This document shows positions 51,888 to 59,717 of a stretch of 64,000 bases of DNA, in pieces; position 1 is the first letter of the stretch; each line of letters starts with the position of its first letter. The translations under genes were made by a program, and so were the position numbers. This DNA comes from an uncultured Hyphomonadaceae bacterium (GTDB lineage Bacteria; Pseudomonadota; Alphaproteobacteria; Caulobacterales; Hyphomonadaceae). Location of the stretch: assembly GCA_938084575.1 (NCBI GenBank), contig CALKFG010000003.1, forward strand, positions 1 to 64,000, given 5' to 3'. A model generated the notes under the pieces. That model saw nothing but the letters and a program-made list of their open reading frames with translations, ran no database searches and was not told where the DNA came from.

Positions 51888-54158
51888 ATGCCAGACAATT
51901 TTTCGATCCCCCGGCTCCTGATGAATCGCCTTCGGGCGGTGATGGCGGCGGATATCGATCCGGATTCCCGGTTGCAGCGCGTGGTCCGTCTGGTCGCGGA
52001 TACGATGGTGGGCGATGTGTGCTCGATTTATCGTCGCACCGAAGACCACCGGCTTGAGCTGATTGCGACGGAAGGGTTGAGCCCGGAGGCGGTGCACCGG
52101 ACGTTTCTTGGCTTTGGCGAGGGGCTCGTCGGACAGATCGCGACCCATGCCCAGCCTCTGTCGATCCAGGATGCGCCGCGCCATCCGAGCTTTTCCTATC
52201 GCCCGGAGACCGGCGAGGATCCCTATCATGCCTTCCTCGGTGTGCCGATCCTGCGCGGAGGGCAGGTGGTTGGGGTGCTCACGGTGCAGAACCGGACGGA
52301 ACGGACCTATGAGGATGACGAGATTGAAAGCCTGCAGACCATTGCCATGGTGCTGGCGGAAATCGTTACCGGCCGGTCATCTGCGACCGAGGGCAATGGC
52401 CCGGAGCGGGCCGGCCGCCCGGTTAATCTGCGCGGCCGTATCCTGTGTGATGGCCTTGGCCTTGGCCGGGTGCGCCTGCATGACCCCGTCATTCCGGCCG
52501 CGAAGTTTTTTGCCGTCGACCCCGACCTGGAAGAACGCCGCCTGGTGGGCGCTCTGGAGGAGCTGCACATCTCCATTGATCGCCTGCTTGCGGCCGAAAT
52601 TGGCGGCTTATGGGGCGAGCCACGCGACGTCATAGAAGCCTATAAACTGCTTGCCTCCGATCCAGGCTGGGCGGAACGGCTGCGGGAAGGCGTGCGCAGT
52701 GGCCTGTCTGCCGAGGCCTCGATTGACCGGATGCGGCGGGAACACCGGGCCCGGTTTGAGAATGTCCGGGATACATATCTGCGTGAGCGGCTGCACGATC
52801 TCGAGGATCTGGACAATCGCCTGCTGCGTATCCTTGCCGGTCATGACGAGCAGGATACGACGGGGCCTGACATCGGCGACGAGCCCGAAGTCCTGGTCGC
52901 CCGCCGGCTTGGCCCGGCTGAGCTGCTCGATTACGGGCAGAAGAATTTTGCCGCAATCATACTTGAGGAAGTGTCCGCATCGAGCCATGCGGCGATTGTG
53001 GCCCGCGGGCTGGGCATCCCCACAGTGGGCGGCATTGAGGGGCTGCTGACGCAGGTGTCGCGCGGCGATACAGTGATCGTGGATGGCGAGGAGGGCAGTG
53101 TTCACATCCGGCCGGATGAGGGCCTGCTGCGGGCCTTTGGCGAACGCCGCAAGCTGCTGAGCGAACGCCAGGCCGCGTTTCTTGCCTTGCGCGGGGAGCC
53201 GTCGGAAACCCTCGACCATGTCGATATCCGCCTGATGCTGAACGCCGGGCTGGGTCTGGACCTGGATCATCTCAACTCAACCGGAGCGGCGGGCATCGGC
53301 CTGTTCCGGACCGAGTTCCAGTTCCTGATGTCAGACACCTTGCCGCGCCTCCATGACCAGATCGATCTCTATCGCAACGTGCTCGACAGCGCCGACGGGC
53401 GCCCGGTCTATTTCCGGACCGTCGACCTTGGCGGTGACAAATTGCTGCCAAATCTGAACGATTTGCGGGAAGAGAATCCGGCCCTGGGCTGGCGCTCCAT
53501 CCGCTTTGCACTCGACCGGCCGGGCCTGTTCCGGCGGCAGCTGAGGGCCCTGGTCCGGGCCGCAGCGGGACGGTCGCTGAACGTGATGTTCCCGATGCTG
53601 ACCACGGTGCACGAATTCCGTGACGCGCGGGCGCTGTTGCAGAAAGAACTGGACTGGAGTGCCGCGGCAGGATTTGTCCCGCCCAGTGACCTCAAAGTCG
53701 GGGCCATGCTGGAAACCCCTGCTTTTGCCTATGCGCTGGAGGATCTGGGCGGCGAGGTCGACTTTATCTCCATCGGCACCAATGACCTGTTGCAGTTCTT
53801 TCACGCGGCCGACCGGATGACGCCGGTGGTGGCGGATCGCTATCCCTTTGTCAGCCGCCCGGTCATGCGGTTTCTCAAGCAGGTGCGCCAGACCTGTGAC
53901 CGGCTCGGCATCCCGATTTCTGTTTGCGGCGAGGGGGCCGGCCACCCCCTGCAGGCCCTGTGCCTGATTGCGGTCGGCTATCGCAGCCTGTCGATGCCGG
54001 CGGGCGGCATCGGTCCGGTCAAGCGCATGCTCCGCAGCCTCGACCTTGGCGCGTTCCAGTCCGATTTCGAGGCCCTTTTAAATCAAACAAGTCCGCGTCT
54101 TGGTAACGGTCTCTTAGAGCTTGTCGTGACACATGGTATCAAATTGGCCGACGCATAA
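51888..54158 (+). CDS. ptsP: Phosphoenolpyruvate-protein phosphotransferase PtsP (EI-Ntr)
   Basis: The 756-residue first enzyme of the nitrogen phosphotransfer chain passes phosphate from PEP to NPr. The N-terminal GAF domain (about 10-160) contains RTFLGFGEGLVGQIATHAQP. The phosphoacceptor histidine is in SASSHAAIVARGLGIPTVGG. PEP-binding segments are GAAGIGLFRTEFQFLM, FRTVDLGGDKLLPNL, GWRSIRFALDRPGLFRRQL and SIGTNDLLQFFHAADRMTP. The regulator NPr and EIIA are not in this window. rodZ follows at 33 bases. Confidence 0.96.
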   Translation: MPDNFSIPRLLMNRLRAVMAADIDPDSRLQRVVRLVADTMVGDVCSIYRRTEDHRLELIATEGLSPEAVHRTFLGFGEGLVGQIATHAQPLSIQDAPRHPSFSYRPETGEDPYHAFLGVPILRGGQVVGVLTVQNRTERTYEDDEIESLQTIAMVLAEIVTGRSSATEGNGPERAGRPVNLRGRILCDGLGLGRVRLHDPVIPAAKFFAVDPDLEERRLVGALEELHISIDRLLAAEIGGLWGEPRDVIEAYKLLASDPGWAERLREGVRSGLSAEASIDRMRREHRARFENVRDTYLRERLHDLEDLDNRLLRILAGHDEQDTTGPDIGDEPEVLVARRLGPAELLDYGQKNFAAIILEEVSASSHAAIVARGLGIPTVGGIEGLLTQVSRGDTVIVDGEEGSVHIRPDEGLLRAFGERRKLLSERQAAFLALRGEPSETLDHVDIRLMLNAGLGLDLDHLNSTGAAGIGLFRTEFQFLMSDTLPRLHDQIDLYRNVLDSADGRPVYFRTVDLGGDKLLPNLNDLREENPALGWRSIRFALDRPGLFRRQLRALVRAAAGRSLNVMFPMLTTVHEFRDARALLQKELDWSAAAGFVPPSDLKVGAMLETPAFAYALEDLGGEVDFISIGTNDLLQFFHAADRMTPVVADRYPFVSRPVMRFLKQVRQTCDRLGIPISVCGEGAGHPLQALCLIAVGYRSLSMPAGGIGPVKRMLRSLDLGAFQSDFEALLNQTSPRLGNGLLELVVTHGIKLADA

Positions 54159-54191
54159 GACCGGCGCTGCAGGGAACAGGTTAACGACACC

Positions 54192-55001
54192 ATGGACGAA
54201 GGTCATCCGGCTGCCCACACCCCAGAAAAGGCGGAACAAACCGCGGGAGAACGGCTGAAAGCCGCGCGCGAGAGGCAGGGCCTGTCGCTGAAACAGGTCG
54301 CGCAGCAGACCCTCCAGTCCTCCGATTTGCTGCACACTCTGGAAAGCATGCAGACGAGCGCCCTGGCCCCGACGGTGCTGCGCATGCATGTGCGGACCTA
54401 TGCCCGGGCCCTCGGCCTGCCCGAGGACGAGCTGGCCGACGGCTTTGCCGGCCCGGTTTTCCAGCAGCCGCCCGAAGCGCCGCTGGGGCCCCGGTTTTCA
54501 TCTCTGTACCACGCCGCCCCATCGCAGCTCCTGCCGCTCGCTGGCGGTGCCGTTGCCCTGATCCTGATCGGCCTCGCAGTCCTGGCTCTGCCCGGGCGCG
54601 GGTCCCATGATGTGCATGCCCCGGTGTCCAGCAAGGTCGAGAACGCGGTCGCACAGACGTCCACCCTGTTCAGCGAGACCGGACTCAAAGGGCCGGAACT
54701 GGCGATTCATGCGGTTCGGCCGGCCCTGATCGAGGTGCGCGCCTCGGATGGAACCGTGTTTCGCAACCGGCGCATGTCCGCCGGCGAGATCTATTATCCC
54801 CGCTTGGGGTCAGGCTGGACGGTGACGGTCCAGGATGCCGGTGCTTTCGAGTGGCGGCTTGACGATCTGCGCGTCGACTCGTTCGGGGAAGCGGGCGTTC
54901 CGGCCTATGGCGTGAGTGTGGATGAAGCGCTGCGCCGGGGCATCGAAACCGTATCGGATGCGATGGCCGAATCCGGCGAAGGCCGCCAGAGATCGCGCTA
55001 G
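54192..55001 (+). CDS. rodZ: RodZ-type helix-turn-helix membrane protein
   Basis: The 269-residue protein resembles RodZ, which links the MreB cytoskeleton to the membrane. It has an N-terminal HTH (AGERLKAARERQGLSLKQVA, QTLQSSDLLHTLESMQ), a single transmembrane helix (LLPLAGGAVALILIGLAVLA, about 114-133) and a C-terminal DUF4115 domain (RPALIEVRASDGTVFRNRRM, then VTVQDAGAFEWRLDDLR). The HTH does not itself prove DNA binding. The DUF4115 part is somewhat short. The position next to ptsP is frequent in Alphaproteobacteria. Confidence 0.88.
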   Translation: MDEGHPAAHTPEKAEQTAGERLKAARERQGLSLKQVAQQTLQSSDLLHTLESMQTSALAPTVLRMHVRTYARALGLPEDELADGFAGPVFQQPPEAPLGPRFSSLYHAAPSQLLPLAGGAVALILIGLAVLALPGRGSHDVHAPVSSKVENAVAQTSTLFSETGLKGPELAIHAVRPALIEVRASDGTVFRNRRMSAGEIYYPRLGSGWTVTVQDAGAFEWRLDDLRVDSFGEAGVPAYGVSVDEALRRGIETVSDAMAESGEGRQRSR

Positions 55002-55029
55002 CTGACAGGCCGATCCGACAAGACCGCGT

Positions 55030-55410
55030 CTAGTCCGACTCGCCCGTCGGCATGCTGCGGCAGGTCGGGGCGCAATCATAGGCCGCGGCCTCTCCGGCCC
55101 GGTTGACCCTGACCAGATTTGACGACTCCATCGTGACAAGGATGTCGGCCGCATATAGCGTGCGGCCGTCACGGTCCAGAACCAGCAAATTGGTTTTTCC
55201 AAGATCCTTACCTGTGACCAGAAGCAGATGTTCATCATGAACAGCCACGTCGGCAATGTCGGGATTGCCAATCACCACGCTGGCAGCTTTTCCCCGCAAC
55301 CGAAGCGGCTCTGTCATCCCGGTTTCCACCAGGAACCGGTCGGCGGCAGCGGTCGCGGTCATAAGGCAGGCCGCCAGAAGGGCAGAAGCCATGCGCGTTG
55401 CTTTTGACAT
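55030..55410 (-). CDS. Orphan pilus-assembly N-terminal (CpaC N-domain-like) protein
   Basis: The 126-residue protein has a signal peptide (MSKATRMASALLAACLMTAT...AAA) and then only the T2SS/T3SS secretin N-terminal pilus domain: FLVETGMTEPLRLRGKAASV, VVIGNPDIADVAVHDEHLLL, GKDLGKTNLLVLDRDGRTLY. This is the N-domain seen at the start of CpaC (57399-58970), here without the secretin. A tail with a CAPTCRSMP cysteine pair follows. It may line the secretin periplasmic vestibule or compete with CpaC. Divergent from flp, convergent with rodZ. Confidence 0.82.
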   Translation of the reverse strand: MSKATRMASALLAACLMTATAAADRFLVETGMTEPLRLRGKAASVVIGNPDIADVAVHDEHLLLVTGKDLGKTNLLVLDRDGRTLYAADILVTMESSNLVRVNRAGEAAAYDCAPTCRSMPTGESD

Positions 55411-55683
55411 CGGAAACTCCAAACAAGATCTTGGGCGCGACTCTGGGCCAAAGAAGTTATCCGAGTCCTAAGAAGTTTCTGTGGCTTTGGGCGAGCCCCG
55501 GACAAGCGAGTGCTGCAGTGCCCGGATCCCGGCTGGAAAAGGTTAAGTAAAACCTTGCTTATCTTCAAAAAGTTTCTTGTTTAATTTACGTAGCCTTCAG
55601 CCTAACGCGGTAATTCTAATCCTGTTCCAGAGGTCAAACCAACGGACGAAACCAAAAAAACTAAAGCATAGTGGGAGTTTCCA

Positions 55684-55845
55684 ATGCGTAATTTTTTCAA
55701 GAATGAGTCCGGTGCTACAGCGATCGAATACGGCCTGATTGCAGCCCTGATTGCTGTTGCGATCATCGGTGCAGTCACGTCGCTTGGCGGCCAGACATCG
55801 ACCACGTTCAACGCGGTTGCTGACGGCATGGCCAACGCCATCTAA
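55684..55845 (+). CDS. flp: Flp/Fap pilin (Tad major pilin)
   Basis: The 53-residue major pilin has the prepilin cleavage site KNESG|ATAIEYGLIA (Gly10, then Ala +1, Glu +5, Tyr +6) and a hydrophobic stretch, IEYGLIAALIAVAIIGAV, ending with a short polar GMANAI tail. It is too short for many gene finders. ATG 55684 has GTGGGAG upstream. The 273-base upstream gap shared with the divergent orphan N-domain contains the inverted repeat AAGGTT-N6-AACCTT at 55539-55556, otherwise unassigned. A strong hairpin follows, consistent with high pilin output. Confidence 0.95.
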   Translation: MRNFFKNESGATAIEYGLIAALIAVAIIGAVTSLGGQTSTTFNAVADGMANAI

Positions 55846-55877
55846 AATCCGGATTGTTTGACAATCAGATGTATTAT

Positions 55878-55908
55878 GAAAGCCGTCGGAGGCCCTCCGA
55901 CGGCTTTC
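55878..55908 (+). terminator. Strong intrinsic hairpin after flp
   Basis: GAAAGCCGTCGGAGG and CCTCCGACGGCTTTC are perfectly complementary arms of 15 bases with one base between them, so a stem of about 14 bp with a 3-base loop forms. A short pyrimidine run (CTTTCTC) follows. It should uncouple the abundant pilin message from cpaA, leaving low read-through. Confidence 0.75.
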
Positions 55909-55977
55909 TCATATCTGGCGGAGCAAACACATTTTTAAGCTCTGTCGGTCATGGTGCAGTCAGATCTGGAGCGGGTT

Positions 55978-56463
55978 ATGGTCACACTCCCTTACATTCT
56001 GTGTTTCGCCTTACTGTGCCTGTTCGCCGCCATTCGCGATCTCAACACGCTGACAATACCGAACTGGCTGAATGGCTGGCTGGCATTTCTCTTCCTGCCC
56101 GTCGCTGTTCTGACCCTCCCGGGATGGGATGTTTTTGGCTATCACCTCCTGACAGGCGGGGTGGCGCTGGTCCTGACCTTTGCCCTTTTTTCTCTTGGCG
56201 TCTTCGGAGGCGGCGACGCAAAGATGATCCCGGCGGTGCTGCTTTGGGTGGGTCCGGCCCCCTTGCCGGAATTCCTGCAGATCACCGCGATTTCGGGCGG
56301 CGTCCTCACGCTTTTGCTGCTGGGCATGAGGTTCCTCGTCCCACAACCGGCCGCACCTGGCTTTGCCTATGAGGCGCTGAAACCCGGAGCTGGCGTGCCT
56401 TACGGGGTCGCCATTGCCCTTGGCGCCATCGTCACCGTGCCGGGTTCCCTCCTTTTTCAATAG
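55978..56463 (+). CDS. cpaA: Prepilin peptidase CpaA (TadV-type)
   Basis: The 161-residue aspartic prepilin peptidase processes Flp and TadE-type prepilins. ATG 55978 is chosen because GGAG sits 6 bases upstream; ATG 55951 is an in-frame alternative. Catalytic aspartates are expected in AIRDLNTLTIPNWL and in GGGDAKMIPAVLLW (the GxGD motif). Helices are evident: VTLPYILCFALLCLFAAI, LNGWLAFLFLPVAVL, LTGGVALVLTFALFSLGVF, and two more. Located between flp and cpaB, as in Caulobacter. Confidence 0.93.
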   Translation: MVTLPYILCFALLCLFAAIRDLNTLTIPNWLNGWLAFLFLPVAVLTLPGWDVFGYHLLTGGVALVLTFALFSLGVFGGGDAKMIPAVLLWVGPAPLPEFLQITAISGGVLTLLLLGMRFLVPQPAAPGFAYEALKPGAGVPYGVAIALGAIVTVPGSLLFQ

Positions 56464-56488
56464 GTCCAAGTCAAATCCGCCCTGCCAG

Positions 56489-56503
56489 TTAACTATGCCT
56501 TAG
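56489..56503. promoter_or_regulatory. CtrA-like box TTAA-N7-TTAG before cpaB
   Basis: TTAA-CTATGCC-TTAG has one mismatch to TTAA-N7-TTAA and lies 71 bases before the cpaB ATG, a position compatible with control of a promoter. In Caulobacter the pilin and cpa genes are under CtrA. Motif only; no TSS is known. Confidence 0.4.
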
Positions 56504-56574
56504 GGCGGCGATGCAACTATTGGCCAAATGCACTTTCCCGGATTTGTGCAGATCCGAAATCTGAGGGATTTCAA

Positions 56575-57399
56575 ATGTCACCTTTGCGTATTGTTATACT
56601 TGCTGTTGCCGCGGCGGCCGCAATCATGGCCGCGCTGCTGGTGCGCAATACCGTGGCCTCGTCTGGCGCCGGCGGCACCGTTATCCCGGTCGAACGGGTC
56701 GTCGAGGTTGAGATCGAGCAGGTCAAAGTTCTGGTTGCCGCCAGTGACCTGCCGGTTGGTCACCTGCTGACATCGGATGATCTGAAATGGGCGCCGTGGC
56801 CGAAACGGACTCTGAATTCCAACTATTACACCGAAGCGACCGAGCGGGATTCGATGGCCGCCCTGACCGGCAGCGTGGTTCGGACCGCACTGTTCCGGGG
56901 GGAGCCAATCCTGCCGCAAAAAGTCGTCGAAAAGGGCGACTCCGGCGTTATGGCGGCCCTTCTGCGGCCAGGTTTGCGCGCTATGTCCGTCGAAATCTCC
57001 CCGGAATCCGCCTCCGGGGGATTCATCCTGCCCGATGACCGGGTTGATGTGATCCTGACCCGGATGGTTTCTGACCCGGACGGCGAGGAGCGGACGCTGA
57101 CCAGCACCATCCTCGAAAATGTTCGAATCCTGGCCATCGACCAGATGCTGTCCGCCATTGAGGAGGAAGCCGCCCTTGCCGGGTCGATTGCAACGCTGGA
57201 GCTCAATCTGAAGCAGGCAGAGCTGGTCGCCATGGCAGAGCGGACCGGCGAGCTGTCCCTTGCACTGCGCAGCACCGCGGATGCCGGCTTCAATGATGGA
57301 CATGCCCGCGCCACGATGGATCTGAACGGCGATGTCGAGACGGGTACGCCCCGGATCACCGTCTATCGCCGCGGCAAAGCCACAATCGAGGGAAGTTGA
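56575..57399 (+). CDS. cpaB: Flp pilus assembly protein CpaB (RcpC)
   Basis: The 274-residue protein has an N-terminal anchor (LRIVILAVAAAAAIMAALLV) and a SAF domain (VEVEIEQVKVLVAASDLPVG, LLTSDDLKWAPWPKRTLN). RcpC/CpaB family residues follow: GFILPDDRVDVILTRMVSDP and ILAIDQMLSAIEEEAALAGS. It stabilises the secretin and may contact peptidoglycan. GAGGGA upstream supports the start. The stop overlaps the cpaC ATG by one base (TGATG). Confidence 0.94.
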   Translation: MSPLRIVILAVAAAAAIMAALLVRNTVASSGAGGTVIPVERVVEVEIEQVKVLVAASDLPVGHLLTSDDLKWAPWPKRTLNSNYYTEATERDSMAALTGSVVRTALFRGEPILPQKVVEKGDSGVMAALLRPGLRAMSVEISPESASGGFILPDDRVDVILTRMVSDPDGEERTLTSTILENVRILAIDQMLSAIEEEAALAGSIATLELNLKQAELVAMAERTGELSLALRSTADAGFNDGHARATMDLNGDVETGTPRITVYRRGKATIEGS

Positions 57400-58970
57400 T
57401 GCGAGGCTCACGTCACATTTTTATCGGCGCCGTTCTGGCTGCCTGCCTGTTGTCCCCGACCGGGATGGCAGGCGCTCAGAATCTGATGCAGGTCAATATT
57501 ACCGAGCCGGGCGAAAGCAATGTTTCGGCGCAGATCAAGCTCGGTCTCGACAAGTCGACGGTAATCGAGCTTGAGCGGCCGGCCGCGGACGTCGTCATCA
57601 CCAATCCGGAAATTGCCGATGCAGTCGTCCAGACATCGCGCCGGATCATCTTCCGGGGCGTGAAAACCGGGCAGACCAATGCCTATATTTTTGACCGGAG
57701 CGGGACGCCGCTGCTCAATCTGGAAATCGTCGTCGATGTCGATGTTGCCAGTCTTGAGCGGATGATCTCCCGTTATGTCCCCGATGCCCGGGTCTCCGTC
57801 GAGAGCGTTGCCGGCAGTTACATCGTGCAGGGCCAGGTCGACAGTCTGGTCCAGTCGGAGCAGGTTTTGCGGCTGATTTCCGCTTATGCCGGGGTCGATG
57901 AGCCCCGCATTGTCAACATGATGTCAATTGCGGCCAAGGATCAGGTCATGCTTGAGGTCCGCATCGTCGAGATGCAGCGCTCGGTGGTCAAGCAGCTTGG
58001 GATCAACCTGTCCGGCGCAACCAATTTCGGCGATCTTGCCAATCAGGTCGAGCGAACCTTGTTCACGGACCTGCTGGATGACGCGATTGACGGCGTCGTC
58101 AATTCCGGGACCACGGAGCTGGCGCCGGGACTTCCCTTCACCAACCGGTTTGGCGTGAAAAGTTCTAATGGATTCAATGTGGCCGGCTCGTCTCTGGGCG
58201 GCCTGAATACGAGTTTGGGTTATACCAATTATGTTGGGGGTAATCTGCAGTCTTCCGCCGGGGCGGCCATTGATGCGCTGGAGCGCACCGGTATTGTCCG
58301 AACTCTTGCCGAGCCGAACATCATGGCGGTCTCGGGCGAGTCGGCGAATTTCCTCGCCGGTGGTGAGTTTCCGGTTCCGGTTGGCCAGGACAATAATGGA
58401 CGCGTCTCGGTAGAGTTCAAACCTTTCGGTGTTGGCCTCGCCTTTACGCCGCTGGTCCTGTCGGAAGGGCGGATTTCCCTGCAAATTTCCACGGAAGTTT
58501 CGGAATTGTCGGTTCAGGGGGCGCTGCAAGGGCAGTCGATCGCCAGTGTCGATGAAGATGGCAACGCCGTGACAACCCAGAATCTGACCATACCGGGTCT
58601 GGTCGTCCGGCGCGCCGAAAGCACTGTTGAATTGCCCTCGGGGGGCTCGACCATGCTGGCGGGCCTGATCCAGTCGCGCAGCCGCCAGACTCTCGACCAG
58701 TTGCCCGGCATGAAGAATCTACCGGTTCTCGGGGCGCTCTTCCAGTCGCGCGATTTTCTCAATGAGGAGACCGAAATGGTGGTGATCATCACGCCCTATC
58801 TGGTTGACCCGACCCAGAAGGCCAGCCTGCGCACGCCCGCCGATGGATATGTCAGCGCCAGCGACGCCCAGACGATCTTTTTCGGCAAGCTGAATGCCGT
58901 TTATGGCGGCGGGGAAACGGCTCTGTCGTCACACACATACAAGGCCCAGGTGGGCTTTATGGAAGAATGA
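57399..58970 (+). CDS. cpaC: Tad pilus secretin CpaC (RcpA)
   Basis: Outer-membrane secretin through which the pilus exits. The 523-residue product has a signal peptide (FIGAVLAACLLSPTGMAGAQ), the pilus N-domain (IKLGLDKSTVIELERPAADV, VITNPEIADAVVQTSRRIIF), a BON-like stretch (RYVPDARVSVESVAGSYIVQ) and a C-terminal secretin core (VMLEVRIVEMQRSVVKQLGI, RTGIVRTLAEPNIMAVSGES, FLAGGEFPVPVGQDNNGRVS, LPVLGALFQSRDFLNEETEM). ATG 57399 overlaps cpaB; cpaD overlaps its stop. Confidence 0.95.
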   Translation: MRGSRHIFIGAVLAACLLSPTGMAGAQNLMQVNITEPGESNVSAQIKLGLDKSTVIELERPAADVVITNPEIADAVVQTSRRIIFRGVKTGQTNAYIFDRSGTPLLNLEIVVDVDVASLERMISRYVPDARVSVESVAGSYIVQGQVDSLVQSEQVLRLISAYAGVDEPRIVNMMSIAAKDQVMLEVRIVEMQRSVVKQLGINLSGATNFGDLANQVERTLFTDLLDDAIDGVVNSGTTELAPGLPFTNRFGVKSSNGFNVAGSSLGGLNTSLGYTNYVGGNLQSSAGAAIDALERTGIVRTLAEPNIMAVSGESANFLAGGEFPVPVGQDNNGRVSVEFKPFGVGLAFTPLVLSEGRISLQISTEVSELSVQGALQGQSIASVDEDGNAVTTQNLTIPGLVVRRAESTVELPSGGSTMLAGLIQSRSRQTLDQLPGMKNLPVLGALFQSRDFLNEETEMVVIITPYLVDPTQKASLRTPADGYVSASDAQTIFFGKLNAVYGGGETALSSHTYKAQVGFMEE

Positions 58971-59686
58971 GGCCAAACGCGATGCACCCCCTGCTGACCC
59001 CGAAGACCGTCTTGTCCCTGATTGTTGCTGCGACCCTGGCAGCCTGTTCAACCTCTGATACGGGCCATGTCCCGGCCGCATATTTTGATGGCACGACGCT
59101 GGACCGGTACGAGCTGCAGGCACAGCAGCGCACGGAACATCTCAAGGTTTATCTTGATCCGAGGGACAGCCAGATGCGGCGTACGGAAGTTCGCAAGGTG
59201 GAGGCGTTTCTGCGCGCCTATCGCGAACGCGGCCACGGCCCGCTCCATATGTCGATTCCGGAAGGGGCGACCAATCAGAAACTGGTCATTGCGGCGGCAG
59301 CCGAGATCCGGGATCTCAGCTGGGTGTCCGGCCTCGAATATGAGCAGATAAAGGGCAGTGCCTATGATGCGCGCGGCGTCGGCAGTGCCCCTATTCTGAT
59401 GGCGTTCACGCAATATGATGTTCAGGTCCCGACCTGCCCAAGCGCGGCTCAGGTCGATTTTGCCGATGCCCGCTCCAACAATGACATGCCCAGCCTCGGA
59501 TGCTCGGTCCGGACCAATCTTGCGGCCATGATTGCGGACCCGGCGGACCTTCTGGGCAGCCGGGCGCTCGATCCGGCAGATGCCGGTCGCCGGCATATCC
59601 AGTTCGACAAGTGGCGCCAGGGTGAAACTCCGGCGGCAACACGCTCCGAAGACAGTTCAGGCGCCGTCTCATCAGTGATCGACTGA
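58967..59686 (+). CDS. cpaD: CpaD family pilus lipoprotein
   Basis: The 239-residue lipoprotein (LIVAATLAAC lipobox, Cys about 26) is the secretin-associated CpaD. It probably acts in secretin assembly at the outer membrane. The family is poorly conserved; the match rests on the YDVQVPTCPSAAQVDFADAR and SNNDMPSLGCSVRTNLAAMI segments and the position after cpaC, with a 4-base ATGA overlap. Confidence 0.88.
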   Translation: MRPNAMHPLLTPKTVLSLIVAATLAACSTSDTGHVPAAYFDGTTLDRYELQAQQRTEHLKVYLDPRDSQMRRTEVRKVEAFLRAYRERGHGPLHMSIPEGATNQKLVIAAAAEIRDLSWVSGLEYEQIKGSAYDARGVGSAPILMAFTQYDVQVPTCPSAAQVDFADARSNNDMPSLGCSVRTNLAAMIADPADLLGSRALDPADAGRRHIQFDKWRQGETPAATRSEDSSGAVSSVID

Positions 59687-59717
59687 TGCAGGGAACCGGG
59701 AAAGGACGTAGCTTACC

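Noticed and set aside
55423-55683. CtrA box in the flp promoter region
   Set aside because: TTAA tetramers are present, but none has a matching TTAA-like half at N7 spacing; only an unassigned AAGGTT inverted repeat was found.
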